A stretch of 64,000 bases of DNA from Echinococcus granulosus (taxonomy: Eukaryota > Platyhelminthes > Cestoda > Cyclophyllidea > Taeniidae). Each line of letters begins with the position of its first letter. Positions within the stretch are counted from its first letter, which is position 1. Below the pieces are notes generated by a model that made no database searches, was not told where the DNA came from, and was given only the letters and a program-made list of their open reading frames with translations. The DNA is taken from positions 126,998-190,997 of the forward strand of contig NW_020170382.1 in the NCBI RefSeq assembly GCF_000524195.1, written 5' to 3'. The translations under genes and the position numbers were made by a program. Shown here in pieces: positions 31,061-45,500 of this stretch.

Positions 31061-32544
31061 AAAATCAGAGTTACTCAAAAAAAGTTTAACTCATAGCTAC
31101 CTAGATGTAAGGATGTGCAGAAAGGTTAACTGAGGCTTCATTTTAAACTATGTGTGGGATGATACAATCCATTATCCTACACAAATTTTTGAATAAACCG
31201 AACAAGACTATAAACAGAGGACTAATTTCAACGTCGAGAAAGATCTTTTCACTTTACGACATTGCTAATTTTCTTAGGGATAATATTCGACGAAATCTAC
31301 TTTAAATCCTTTTCTTGTGAGAATCGTAAATGAGATAGGCTAAACTGCAACACGAAGTTCTATTCAATTTGTTTATTGACGTTTGGATCCAAAAGTGGGA
31401 ATGGAGGAATTTACTCAATTAGCATGAAATTCGTAATCCTAAAAAACCTGCTATGATGGTTTGACGATTCATAAGACGACCAAAAAGTATGTGTGGTTTT
31501 CGGTGCAGGCTTCTGTGATGACTTTTTGTAATTCACGGCCTGGTTATAATCACTCGATTGTTTATGCATTACTAAGCCAGGGTGGGCAGGCGTCGGTCTA
31601 TCGCTGTGGCACTCCCTGTCTCTCTTGCTTCCCACCATTTTGCTTCTCTTTTCATCCCATCCTTATTATCAACTTATGTTGGTTAAACTTAGTGGATGTG
31701 AATTTGCCTTGTTGGCATTAAAAACCGAGATTAAATTAGCTCCAAAACTGGAGATTTTTCTTACCAGCTGCTTTGCGTAGCACTTAGTGAAGGTGTAGTA
31801 TGCGGTGGCCGAAAGTACTGCCTAAAGATGAGCATCGCAGTCAGGAAGGCCCCCGCATTCTTTAAAACTGGACGTTAAAATAATTCAAGACTAAGGAGGT
31901 GTCACGAAACCTCGGTTAAGTTTAGCGTGGGTTAATACTCCCACCAACCGAGAAGGGAAAGTCCTGATGGAAGCTGAGCATATGACTCTCCTCCACACTT
32001 GAAGCATCATCAAATAGTTGACAATATGCCTCAAAACTATCCTTTTCATTGTTCTGCACCCCCTTCACGTGCCTTACTAGCGTGCCGTTTTGCCTGGTTC
32101 ACTGACTGACTCAATGACTGATTGACCTGTCAGGAATGGTGATCTTTGTCATCTATTCCAACGTTTGTTAAGCCAGTCAACGTACCATTGATTACCTTCA
32201 GGCTGCCCACTCACTACCCCTTACAATCCACTGCTAGGGCAAACACCGATTCATCCCCAAATGACTAATCTTTCATTGTTTTTGCACAATTCACTGAAGG
32301 GGCAATTGTTCGTTAGGATTGGCTTTCTTGCTGAGGGACAAACAGACTCGCCTGAGATCCACCTATTCAATACCGTACAACTGGAAGATGGGCATGAAAA
32401 AATTCTCCTTTAGAAACAGCCAGAGCCAGTCAATGAGCCCTCTTCTTTTTCTTGCTAAAAGAAACAATGCAGCACAAGGCCTTATACGCCATACAGCAAA
32501 TTTGCTAGTGATAATATGTGCACCTCAGGGCAAGACTCAACTCA

Positions 32545-32715
32545 CGTTCCTTCAACCAGGCCATCACATGCAAAGCAGAAGAGGCAGTTGTGAAATATAG
32601 GCGAGATAGAAATGGGGGTAAGTAGGAGTAGACAGCTTGCATTCAAGGGCAAAATGCTAGGGTGAGAATAGAATTTTCAAGCTTGTATCCCCCTAAAAGT
32701 GAATCATGGATTTTA
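32545..32715 (+). repeat. Dispersed repeat C, member 2
   Basis: Partner of 22250-22425, same orientation: CAGGCCATCACATGC versus CAGGCAATCAGATACGC, then the shared GTGAAATA..GAGATA and AGAAT.GAATTTTCAA blocks. Confidence 0.45.
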
Positions 32716-35700
32716 TTATGGGAAATATTACTATTAGTGAATGGAATGATAGCTATTTATGCAAGGGGATAAAAATTGTGTTCTTTGCTATGGAAATGAT
32801 AGACTACATTCGATGAGTTGGCGCTATCCCATTCAAGGGTCAGGTGATTCAACCCCCTTAACGCTTTGAAAGATAGCTGATGCATTTTATTAACCAATGC
32901 ATAGACACATCACCTTCTCAAAAATTGTCGAGATACCTTTTTTGAATTCATTTCTTAAAATCTCTATGTCAACCCAAAAAGAAGATTTTGTAGCTGAATT
33001 GTGTTCCTATTGAGTAGTATATTCGTTTTGCATAAAAAATCGATAAACTTTATTTCAATATTGCATACTGCTTCAATTAAAAAGTCTTATGAGTGGAATT
33101 AAGACTATTAGAACTATCAAGACTTCAACCCATGTAGGTGCATGCGTTTTATTCGTAGGGACAAAAAATGGAGGTATATCACAGATGAGTTTGTAATTAT
33201 CCGAGGAGTTATTGTAGACCTTTCGTCAGTTTGCCCATTCCTGGGCAGTTTCAACTCCTCTATTCTAGGCAAATGATTTGCTGAGGACATGAAGTATTGT
33301 TAAAAAGAGGGTTTCGGGATTCATAACATCTTCTGTCACGAGATCAGACGGATACGTATCAGGGATGGAATTCAACTAATTGGATGGGAATTCGTGGTGC
33401 CAAAATGGTTCAGCAAAGTCGACGAACTTGTTTTATTTAAGTTATTTAAAGCCAAGGATAAAATAGTCCCAGCAAAGGTTATTAATAACTAAGTCTACTC
33501 TAACCAGTTTTTCGTGAGCGGTTGATAGCTTCCTTCCAGGTAGGTTAGAATTGATGTTCGACTGGTGCACAATATTCTCCTCCATAAACATTTTTTATCA
33601 TTAAAAGAATTGAACATAAAATTAGTCGCTGATTGTAGCCTGATGGGATTAATTGTACCACTCTCATAAGACTGCCTTGCTTACTAATAAAGGCACATGA
33701 AGCATCTCTCCCACTGTACCGTTATTTTCCTAATGAGGTATGTTCACCAGTCAGTTGTTAACTCTGTTAAGGGAAAAAAGTGCCCAATTCTTCATACCAC
33801 CGAATCTCGCTCCTCCTTTCGCGCCCCCTCCTCCTCTTCCCCACCCCCCCACCACAGCGCGGTACTTGGGTGTGCGATTATCGCTTGAAACCGCTAAACA
33901 CCACGATGAGAGATTGATGCGCATCGCTTTGCTTCGCCGTAGAAGTGGGGGTGTCGGGGGAGTGGCATGGGATGGAGTGAGCCAATTTTACTCCTTGCCC
34001 GCTCTATTCCTCTCTCACTCCCCCTCTCTCTATCTCTCTCTGCGTTGGGTGGCAATTTATCATCCCATTTGTCTAACGTTGATTAATTTCCCGCCTATCA
34101 TACATTTATGCACACACACACATGCACAAGTACAGCCTCCATCTTCTTTTTACCCCTGATACATCATTCTTGAATTCTTTCGTCTCTCCTCCGTCTTCTC
34201 CTCTTACCCCCCTCCCTAATAGTGTGTCAAGAAAATACCAAAGTAGCGGAGGTATGGACACTGTATAAGGACTGAGTATTAAATTCAATGCCGATGGTTT
34301 CTATGGCGATCAAACTTTAGTTAAATGAGGTTTATGCTCATGCCATCATTAGGAGACACTGCTGAGGTATTTTTGCTGGTAATCCCAACACAGAACTCGA
34401 ATTGGAAGGGCTAGGTGGCCAACTCAGAGAGGTAAGATGTTAGTAAGTCGTTTTGGTTATTCACTTCTAGGTCGTGCACCAGGTCTCCTCTGAGTAACCC
34501 GTAATGCAGGACTTGATCACCATCTCTAACGCTTGGATGTAGAAGGCCACATTGACCCTAGGATGGTCAACTAGAAGGTGTGGGGTATAAAATGGCCTTT
34601 ATTGCTCACGACTTCGTTGATGTTGGGTGATACGAAGCTCTCATAGTCTTGAAAAACAGCAGGCAAGAGAAATACATCAGTTACACGCATAAGACAAGAT
34701 TAAAGTGCATTTTCACTATGCAAAAGTTTAATTCTTCATCCCTGTGCGGGTAACCACATTGCGATCTTATCACTGTCACAAGCCAGCAGGATCGAAGAGA
34801 TGACATATTTGGAGAAAGAAATGTGACCAACCTACTTATGCGAAAGGCTTTGTCCATGAACCCACTCCATTTATTACATGTGTAATTACTCTGAAGTAGA
34901 ATTAACCAACCTGTAACTTAAAAACAATAACATTGAATTAATAATTACATCCTGAAGATTATTTTTCCCCTAATAGAGAGTGGCCAGTTGTATTATCAAA
35001 CAGTAGCCATCACTTCACACGCCAAAGAATGAAGAGGAGTGCCTACCCCTGTGCAAACCAAGAAATGGGAACTGGAGAGAGAGCAAGGTGAGGCGAGAGG
35101 GAACGAGAGAGACAGTTGTTATCGCCAACGTGTCAGCCCGCTGCCCTGCTGACCACAAGCGCCGCCAAGCCGCGTTAATGGAATCTTGAGGTGGAAGCAA
35201 CAACAAATGTCTTCACCCTTATCTGCCCTTCCAATCACCTCCCCTCCTTACCCTCCTCCTCCTCTTCGCACAGGACGTGTGGTAGAGAGCCCACTTGCTG
35301 CAGAATTTATCGATACTATTGTGACTTTTATCACCGAAAAACGCATTAATCAAACTCTCCTTTAATCGTGTCCTCTCCTTCAGTTCTCCAACTCTCTCCG
35401 TACGTATCCACTGCCTCCATAGTGAGTCAGGCATCCGACTCATGACCTGGCAGTTGCCTTTCCCACCTTTCCGTAATTACTCCACACTCCACTTTGTAGT
35501 GCTCGGCAATAACAGCCCGATGACTTATTCACACGCGTTCCTGACTCATTCCTTACGTGCACGAATAGATCTTGGATGTGTTGTTCGAGCCCTAAATATG
35601 AACTTCTCTCGACAGTCGTGGTGACACTGTACCTTCCCACACAAGTCAATCATAAGCCGTGCATGAATAATTCATTTAATCATTTCTTTCACTTCATCCG

Positions 35701-36859
35701 TCAATGCAGGATTGACGCAAGCTCTCACACAAATCGTGTTGCATGTGCTACGGTGTGTGAAATTCCTCCATCTGCTTGACCCAGGCGATAATGCCCCATA
35801 TTCACTCTCTCACGTAAGCAGGACATTTAAGTTAAACGTCTCAGGAATCAAGCAAAATGAAGGCGCTGCTAGGCAATCGGATTAAAAGATTTCTAAAGCT
35901 AGTTTTAACACAACGATACAGTGTTGGGCTCCTAAAGATACATTTTATCACATTGTAGTAGTTTAAAAATTGTAGTAGCAATGATGCATAAGAATCGAGG
36001 CCTTTAGCTTCGCCTTTCTCCACCCACGAGGATTTTACTAACGCCACGTCAAACCCACCTGCTTGTGAGCACGCACGCACCTACCTTGGAGTAATTTATT
36101 TGCACCACTACTTGACCTTTTTTCTGGTTTTCCTAAGGTTATACTTTCTTGTATATTCATAATCCGGAGAGGACAATTTACTAGTGTAAAATTTATTTGA
36201 AGGCAAGTTGTCTTCTCTGCATATCTCGCTGTTAGTTTTGGGTAACTGATAGAAATAAGTAGCATGCGACATTTCGGTTGATATTTCCAACCTACTGACT
36301 TAATGGGGAAGTCAGTTTTATTTTCGTGGGATTTTTGCAATCCATTAATTTCTTTTAATCGAAGAGTCTACATATTCGGGAGGTATAGAGTGATCACTGA
36401 GGCATTTTGCAGGTTTGATATACATCCGGTGACTAATTTAGTGGCTGTTTATTTTTCGTCCAATCCGTTGACCGAAAAAAGGGGATAGATCTCCTGAACA
36501 TATTAATTAGCGTGGACTTCAAAATTATTTTCTCAAGCCATTTTATCAAGCCGCATCTTTCCTATCCTCTTCCTAACCCCCTATAAAATCATGTTCTAGC
36601 AACCAGAACCAAGCTAAGTTTCACTAATCCCAACTTCAGTCTAAATCACTTTTAACATTTATTTACCTTTTTCTATTTTTGGACAGTCAGAACTTATCGC
36701 ATTAAAAGTTGCATGAAAGCATCTTTGAATACTAATTAAATTGTGTCCAAGGTTACTGATCTCAAGTTTTCCATTCCACCCTGATAAGCCGTTCTTCAAA
36801 CGTACTCCTCATGTGCCATCATGATGGTTGTGGCCCAAGTGAATAGTGGTCTCAGGACT

Positions 36860-36881
36860 TGACGTCGGAATGGTGACGTCA
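36860..36881. promoter_or_regulatory. Pair of CRE-like sites
   Basis: TGACGTCG at 36860-36867 and the perfect palindrome TGACGTCA at 36874-36881, 14 bp apart start to start. These are CREB/ATF-type binding sequences. No gene start is evident within the next few hundred bases. Confidence 0.3.
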
Positions 36882-39004
36882 AACACAAAGTCTCCTTTCT
36901 GGGCACATAAACTGACAACTGCTAGGACGGGTGTGCGTGGACTGGGATGAACGGCCCTGGTGACAACGTCGTTGTCGTCCGGACAAACGGTACATTGGTG
37001 CTCTTTCCCTTCCCACCCCTCTGAACCCAGCCACCAGGGCCCCCTAGGAGCCGCCTTTGTCTACAATAGACTGTTTATCACTCTCAAGGCTGCCTTGGCA
37101 ACTAGGCGTCAGACTCATTACCTCTCATGGAGGAGGAAAGGTGGGGGGAGGGACAAGAGGCTGAACAGGAGACAGACCAGTAGTCATTATGTGGACCGCG
37201 GGGGCACCCCTTAGTGTATTGATTTCCCCATCAGGCATTAAGGCTTCCCCGAAAATTATGGGTAGATTGAATTGCCGGTCCAGCCTCCGATTTCCGGACA
37301 CACCAGGTGGACTTTCCAGGACAAATCACAAGATGAGATGTCATCAGAGAATAAGTTGGTGTTTTCGTCCCCTTTTGCGCAATGTAGTCGGGACTTAACG
37401 AACTTATCGGACTCCATGGGATTTGCTGATTTTTGAGTAAGTGGATGGAATGCGAAGACGAAAGTGTACTATAATTGCAACTATCATCGGCTTGACTTAA
37501 GGTAAGGTTGATTTCCAACAGCCTAAGAGTTGAGTTGATGTAAATGTCAAATCTATCACACTATTTTCTTATCAATCACCACCATAGGTTGGGAATATTC
37601 CAGCCATTGAAAGGGTCACTTTATAGTCTGGAAAATTCCAACAAAGGTACATGCCACGCTTAAGTCGCTTCAGGTTGAGGATCACACCTTGTCTACACAC
37701 CTTTAAAGCTTAAAACTTGCAAAATTGATTGAATTGAGTAGGATGACGGGTTCATTTAATCATGCAAGTCAAAATACAAAGCACCAAGTTTGTTTAAGGC
37801 AGCCAATGTAAATTTTTAAGGGAAGATACTGGAAATGGTACTCTAGATTCAGAACTCTTATTTTCCCTCCTAATTATTGTAAATCCCTTTTTTTGGTAGT
37901 CTTATGAGGGAAAGTATTATGTTTGATAAATGAGGCATGGTGTGATTGGCGGGAGAAGCACTGCGCACGTGGCAGCAACTGCGGAAGCAGGACAAGGTTA
38001 TCAAGCCTTCGAATCGATTCATCCATCCCCTCAATTGCAGTCCCACGTGACCTCCACTTGATAAATACTGCTTGCGTGTGTGTGGGTGGGGGTGCGTCTT
38101 AGTAAAAGTGACGACGATAGGATCAATTGGCGCCTAGCTACGTCTGTTCCCTTCTCCTCTGCCCATCCCCCCCCCCCCAAACCCATTCCACAATCCTTGT
38201 CCTTCTACCAACTACACCCGCGATAAGGATCTCAGTCTGGGTCATCACTCATCCCGGTGTGAACAAGTGCCCCTTATTTGCCAACTAGCCTCTGACTCGT
38301 CATTAAATTCCGAAGAAACATTATAGGGCGCTGAGAGGAATTGCGACACGGCACTATATTTGACATTTTAATCGAAGAAGGGAATAAGAGGACCTTAAAT
38401 TTCATCTCTCTTTGGTTTCATTGACAGTGTAGACATCTGTCTACGCACCTCTCATCACATTTAAATTGTAGATAACGATTTTAGACACATTCATTCCCTC
38501 TTACTTGAAGTGATGAATGCTACTTGCTGGTACTCCGATCTGCTTGCCTCAGTCAAATCCACGACCCTAAATAAGGGACCAATATCCTACTGGTTTATGT
38601 GACTGTTAAGCCACAATTCTTCCCGTACTCTCTGAGGTCTTGAATTTTTTCCCCGGTTCAACTTGTTATCTAGGTCTTTAAGTTTGTAGACAATAGCGTG
38701 TAAAATTATGGGGTTTGGAGGACAATTACAGCTATCTCAATTGGAATTGGAGGAGAAGAGATTGGCTTCAAGGCTCTTTGTCCTAACGTATTATCACAGC
38801 TCATCTTCACAAATCCAGCTAAACCACGTTGAACATCACTGTGAGATATTTTAAGCAGCACAAGGAACGCTCAAGACAGCCAGTAATTTTTGAGCTAATA
38901 AAATGACAACACGAATGACAATCCCATTTATCTTCCACGCAACCTCTTCACTGCTCTTCCAATGTACAACTGATACTTGAAAAGCTTTGATTTAGGTTCG
39001 GTAG

Positions 39005-39540
39005 TACGCCTAAGTCAACCTAGGTACCCATAGCTGTTCCAGAAGAAAAAAAGATCCTTCTCTTCTATATCCTCCTCACGGGACTGCTTACGCCTAGATC
39101 TTCCATCCAACATCAGCAGTTGCACGTACTGGCTACCTTTGCCCACATCGAAACTGCGGAGGTCATGGGCGGCCAACGGACTTACCACAACTGGAATTAT
39201 CACTGCCAGAGGTTGGACCGTCTTTGAAATACTGACACTGAACGGGTGGGCATACCTACCAGTGTAAAAACCGTGTTTTAAATCATCAGGAGACGAATTG
39301 AAGTAGATAGCCACCAGATGAGAAGTTACGCCTTCATTGACGCACTCACTACCACTGGTGGCTGCCACTTTGACTAGCTTCGACGCACTGTGTCGTACCA
39401 CTTACTGAAAGATCTACATTCTTCGTATTCCAGTCCCTCACACTAGCGTACCAACAATGTAAAACAGTTGCTTTAGCTTGTAATACCTCACAAGGAAATT
39501 GTTTCACGTAAACGTCGACTGTCCCGCACTTCATCATTTT
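39005..39540 (-). pseudogene. Dispersed coding-like repeat B, member 1
   Basis: Minus-strand frame of 128 codons (39015-39401) continuing upstream through a frameshift to about 39537. Its segment SRRKQSREEDIEEKDL and the preceding VSPLAAHDLRS and QYVQLLMLDG align with the + strand block at 46460-46625. Conservation at amino-acid level suggests a former protein-coding mobile element or gene family. I do not recognise the family. Confidence 0.42.
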
Positions 39541-42500
39541 GCGCGTACTTGGCTTCCACGCTGGCCTGCATCAGCGTCTTTTCAGCTACCAGTGTGTATT
39601 GAAAACGCACTCATGAGAAAGTTTATACGCCTATTAGAACGTTTGCCCTAATCTTGGACAGGATATGTAGGTCGCAGATGTGAATCCCTCGCTAAAATTG
39701 TTTACCATATACATATCTGGACACAAAAAAAGGCAATGCAAAATTACCTTTCCCCCAGTCTTCATTTCATTCGGTAAACATACCTAGCCTTCTTTTTGTG
39801 AACCGAACCCTCTTCACCCCGGGGCATGAAGGAGGGCGAGAAGACGGGAACAGTGCGATTAGCGTCCGTACGCCTTCACTTCGCTTGGGGGCACTTGCAG
39901 ACCTTTTCGCCCGCAGCAGTGTGACCTTCAGGTTGGCATAAATTTTCAAACCTAACCTTTTCATCCGCACTGGGTCATAATGCCAACTCGGTCGCCAGGT
40001 GTCTGAAGCGTAATTCGGATTTGATGCTTTACCAAAATAAAAAAATTAAACGAAAGAAAAAGAGGAAATGGCCTCCTTTACATTTTTTCCCTCCCTCTTT
40101 TACATTTCCTCAGAATCATAGGTGCGCCTTTTAGAGGCACGATTTGGCAGCCATTTGCCACAAACAAAATTCCAGAGAAAAAGAGAACGTGATCTTTTCT
40201 AAAAGTCCCCCACAGTGCTTTTGGTTGGTATTTCGCCCACTTGGACTGTCTGACAATGAAACCTACCAAACAATTAAGATAAGCATGTTGACTTCGGCTC
40301 AAACCAATATAATTATTCTGCTCTATTGAACAGTAATAAATTACTATTCCTTCAGGTGCGGGAGGACCGAATTACCGGAGGCAGTGAAGCGTTATTTTTC
40401 GATCTAAAGAGGAAGGGGGAGTTCATTAAGGTGGCTTTTTAGATGCCTTTCTAGGCATGAGGGTGGGGGAAGGGGAAAAGGCACATTTTTTTGGCTGTTA
40501 TTCGACCATCTTACTTTCCTGCGCACGGTAACGACTTGACTCAACTATGGAATGGAATTTTAGATGCAACTTTTTATTAGGGTCTTAAATAGAGACCAAA
40601 TTTAGTAATTTGTTTCTGCTCTAGTGATTCAAATGGCACTTGTTTCGGTTTCATTCTTCTCATCCTGAATATTCTTATGGACATACATCCAAATTCAAGT
40701 ATTTATAAAGAGAAACAAGTAGGGGATCAGGGAGGAAGTCAACTGGGAAGACGTTTACCTCCTAATGGGAGATTTCGGTTTTACCCTCGGATCAACAATA
40801 CCCTGAAGCTAAACGCACCTTTGGAATGACTAAAAAAGGGCCAATTGGTGTTAAAGACGACGAGGCGATAATGAGATGGGGATCGAAATGTACACCTTCT
40901 TGTTTTGCATCAATCAAAACGTCCAAATGAGCTAGTTAGGAAAAGTTGTGCTTAGTTATCTTGTTACAAGAAACCGGCTTTTAGTGACGATCAAACATTA
41001 GGTGATACGATGCCTCTAGGTCATGGACCCTCCGCTTATGCGAGGGAGGGAAATGCAAAGCAGCAATTCTCAACCTCTCATCCAGCTACTGTAGTGTCTA
41101 GGATTTGTCCGATCCGCCATTTGTGAATCAGTAGCATGTGCTCTACTTTGACTTGATATAGCGTTTTGCTTCTATATCCCAACGGTTATTACGAATTTTA
41201 AGAGCCTCTCGTAAAAACTACTCTTAAGCTTGGAAACTCAACAAAAGCTTTAATAAAGGTCTACTTCAATAAAAGGGTGCGCTCCTAGAAGAAAACGCCT
41301 GAAAACGTGGCCAGTAAATTAACTCACCGACCGATCTTGGTTACATTTGAGTGATGAAGGATTCTCTGGTGATCAGCTTCTACCTCTGCCCAATGGGTCC
41401 ACTCCAACTGCAAATTTCAATGTGAACAATCTGAATAAATAATTCCATTTTGGGGAACAAACAGGATTATGTACCTTTATTGATATCATACCCTCAACTT
41501 TGCTATTCAATTTGGTGGTTTGTGCATCGAGATTTACATCGACACCCCCTCAAATTCTCCCATCTCTTTTATCTGACGCTATCTACATCCTTTCGTTTTA
41601 AAGAAAAGTTGTAAACGAAGGAATAACTAGCAGAACAAGTAGTGAAGTGCCGAATGCAGAGTGGATACAGTCTTGACATGTGTATGCACGCATAGGCGGA
41701 GAGAATAAGCAGGGCGCCAAGGCCGATGTCGCATACAGTCATCTTGACTAGACACTCATGCACTGGACGACTCCACGCACCATAATGAAGCGATTAACTG
41801 TTCACCGCCCCCCCCCCCCCCACCACCATTACCCCCGCGACCATCAAACATACACATACACACAAGTGGATATGAAACCGCAAATCACTTTGAAGTTGGA
41901 CACCTGTTAGACGCAGACGTCTGTCTACTGCCTCTGCTTAGAAGTGGCAGGTCTGCTGAACGGATTAGTACTGAAATTGAACGCAGCGTGGCATCCGCCT
42001 AATGGATATCCAACACTTTGGTCTTATGTTTTCTATGGCATAAGGTGTGATAACGAATTTAACCCCATACTTTGGATTGTAATTAACGAATCAGTGAGAT
42101 CCTCTAGAAGTAAGGCATTTCAAGATCTAGCTGATCCCAAGAGCTAGGGAAAATTATGGGTGCTTTGCAGCCTGTTCAAGAGATCCTTGTGAGCTTCACT
42201 TCCAAAGCCTTCAAGGAAATAGGCGATTCTTAAATAAGACCTCAGTGTGGGATAGGCCTGAGTGATATAGTATGAATGGTTTAACAATAAGTGATCGTCA
42301 CTACCCACATTAGTCATCCGATTTCTATACCACCCAGAGCAGCCACAGAGGAAATGTCAGTAATTTTGGAGCTCCTTATTTAAATGCTCATTTGGATTTC
42401 ACTCAGTATGCGGAAGAACGGAGACCTTGGTCACACGAACAAAGGATAATGGCATCAGCGTCAAGCATTAATGACGAGCGTGGTAGACAGAGTATTAATG

Positions 42501-45500
42501 AACCGAAAGATTAGATACTTCGATTCCATCTGTTAAGATGAAACTCCCGAGAAATGGCTTAGAGGGTGAGATCTTATAATAGAATGAGCTTAGCAACGGC
42601 TGGATTCCGTCACTGTAGTAACATTGTCCGGCTTACCTGAGTTTCCTTGATAGACCTTTGGTTGGGTTTTTATGTTTTATCCTCTCTAGATAGATCGCAA
42701 TGAAGGTGAATTTTTTTCCTCCGCTTCAGATCAATGATGGGAAGTTGCGTGAGTGTGAATGGGAAAATTTTTGGATGGGTTAATTAATTGAAAAGTCTAG
42801 TTACTTAAAAACGATCCGCCCCCACTCTAAGGAGGATGATCCTGGATGGCATTATTCAACTTAAACCAGTTAGGGGAGCCTTGCCTTGACAGCTTCTGTT
42901 GACCACACGTACCCGTGGTGGCTTGATTACGAGTACTAATGCACCGGTTTCCTCCTTTACATGAAGTCAGACAGTCAGATGTCGACTTTCTTGAAAAATA
43001 AAACATACTTTTGTGTGGAACTTTTGGGGAGTGTATTGACAACGCAATCGTTCCGTCAAATTACAATGTGACATTACATTAAGTCCCCACACATATGGAG
43101 GGCGAGGTAAATGGCGCGCTCGTGCGTCGGTACGCTTGCGTGAAGGCAGGCTTCTTTTTTCAGCCTGATAACCTGTGTGCGGACGGTTGCGTTGCCGCTG
43201 CTGGAGGGGGATTTTGGTGAGAGGTTGACGTAAATGGGGAAAAAGCTTGCGCATTACCAAAAAGGATGGAAGGGCGAGTGTACGGCGTCCATCTGTACTT
43301 CCTCCTCCGCCGCCTCCATATAGACCCCACTAGAGTGCGCGTGCCGGACGTCTCTTTTTAGCTTGATCGGAAAAAAATTCGCCTTCCTTAAAATATTATT
43401 CATATAAAATAATACTTTGGCCAAATCACAATTAACCTGTCTCCCATTCAACTTGGAATGTGTCTCTCTTGCACCTGGTGGGAATTAATTAAACAGTAGG
43501 AAGGGAAGGGGACCGAGTTGCTCCTCCTTGTTCAACAAGGGCTTTATGGGATTATATAACATCGGGAAACAACATCGATGATTTTTTCTTGAAACAGGAC
43601 CCCTTTGCTGTGCAGGAGGTACAAAATTTACCCTTTCCTGGAAGTTAAAAGCTTACAAGACAGCAATAAATCAGCACTAACCTACCCACCTACCGTCTTC
43701 AGACAGTAACAGCAGCGAATGGAGGAAATGGAGAGGCAAAATTCTTGCGATGCATTGCCCCACTGCAGGCAGACTCGAAGTAGCACATCAAAGTTGTAGA
43801 CAAAATTGTCAAAAAAGATAAATTCCACTTTTTACTATTCTAAAGTCATGGTGCAAATTTTCACGGGGCCATCAATTTAGTACTTACCTTCCCCCCAACA
43901 TGATCTCAGGTAGCTTCACTTTCTCGGAATATAAAAGCATTAAGTAGGATTTTTAGCTAAAAAGAAATGAAGTAAATTACCTTCCAAATTAATGCTGTGG
44001 GTTGCACTTTCGTGCCTTAAATCGGAATTTTCTGCTTTCCCCGACTGTGCGGTCTCGGCTCCGCCTCGAATGGAGAGGTCCTCACAAACTATGTTGTGAG
44101 ACATTAAATGGATTTTAATACGGCTTAACTCGTCAGAAGCTTTTGTCGACTCATGAAGTTTTGTAGCATTTTTAAGACGAAAAGACGTAGTTTTACCTAA
44201 CCAATTCTATGTCATTAAATTCTCTTCCGTCCTCTATATTTCAAAGTATGTGTATTAACCCGGAAATGGAAGAACAATGGCAGAACTGCACCTAGATGTC
44301 CCCCGCTTGTGATGGAAACAGCTACTTTATTACTTCTGCTTTTCCAGAAAAATTAATCCATCCAATCCTCATGTAAATGTGATCGATGGGGTCTGTAATG
44401 CCCGTCTTTACCTGCGTACCAACAAAATTACAAGTTCCAGAATGGTTCATGTCCATCCTTATAATTACCATTTGGCATCTGGCGAGATTTCCTTGGTCAG
44501 CCCCAAATTCCAGTAGCCCTATCATAGTTGGAACAAAAAACAACAATGCCTCGTGTAGTGGGCTTGACAGTGCTCAAAGAACCGTGTAATTATCTACCGC
44601 TAGGTAGAGGACTGTGCACGCGCTTTCCTAAACACGGAAATTCTACTGTCGCCACCGCTATGGTTGTATCTAAGGCCACCCCTCTCTCCTCCGCCTCTTC
44701 CCCTTCTTCTCTTTGTTGTTGTTGCCCCTTCTTTCTTCCCCTCATATTCGTCTCCTCCCTACCCCCCTTCCCATCCTATGCATTGACAATCTCGCGGTGA
44801 GGAAGTACAGTTGCTTCGCTGTCCAACCCGTTGTTATGACGACTCGTCATTGTTGGGGTTGGTTGCCAGTGGAGACACACATGACGCCATAAATCAAAAA
44901 TGCAGAAGTGGATTGATCGTAGTCGCCGAAAAAAGTGTAAATCCTTTAAGCGATGACAAGAATGGAGCCATTTCTCCCCTAAACTAGATCAAATATGCAT
45001 ATATATATACATCCATTCAGTTAAAAAGAGGTGGTAAAAGACTCAAAAGGTATGAATGAGTCAACACGTTCACAATCAACGTCACATATATGTGAAATGC
45101 GATCTTTGTCAGCTTATGATAACTATTTGCACCAAACTACATTTCAGGGGAACTATTTGAGTTCAGGGCAAATCTAACGTATCGGTTTTCTAGAACCAGT
45201 TGAATCGGCCAATCAGTGCAAGGTTGGTGGTCGACTTTCCGCTGAGAACCTGGGAGAGGAGGGAAGATCTAAAGATACGATTTGATTTTCATCTACACCT
45301 CAGGCTCAAATTAATCACTTTTTACTATACTGCTGTTTTATTACTTCGAATATCACGCTCTGGTAGTATTAACTTCTCTATCAAGAGTTTCTGTGAAGCA
45401 GACTTGCAAGTATGTGACTAGGGCTTTGAAGGAGGTGATCATTTTTGCTACCCAATTCCACTACCCGAGTCTGCTAAAATCGAGAGCTGCATTGAAGGAG

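Larger units (their letters stand above)
28815..38990. other. Intergenic tract with decayed sequence
   Basis: Mostly AT-rich, no intact gene seen. Recognisable pieces: a P-loop-like relic (30719-30780), repeat C member 2 (32545-32715), a pyrimidine/CA-rich low-complexity block (33810-34215), and a CRE-like motif pair (36860-36881). Frames such as 33740-34159 are low-complexity artefacts. Confidence 0.5.

Noticed and set aside
33740..34159. 139-codon + strand frame with poly-Pro
   Set aside because: Arises from a pyrimidine-rich, CT/CA low-complexity block.
36402..36488. Possible third member of repeat B (VTNLVAVYFSSNP versus VTSHLVAIYFNSSP)
   Set aside because: Match is limited to about 14 residues with no flanking similarity; chance cannot be excluded.
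34440..41200. Possible weak similarity between 34440-34650 and 40990-41150
   Set aside because: Only scattered short words in common; not colinear enough to call a repeat by eye.
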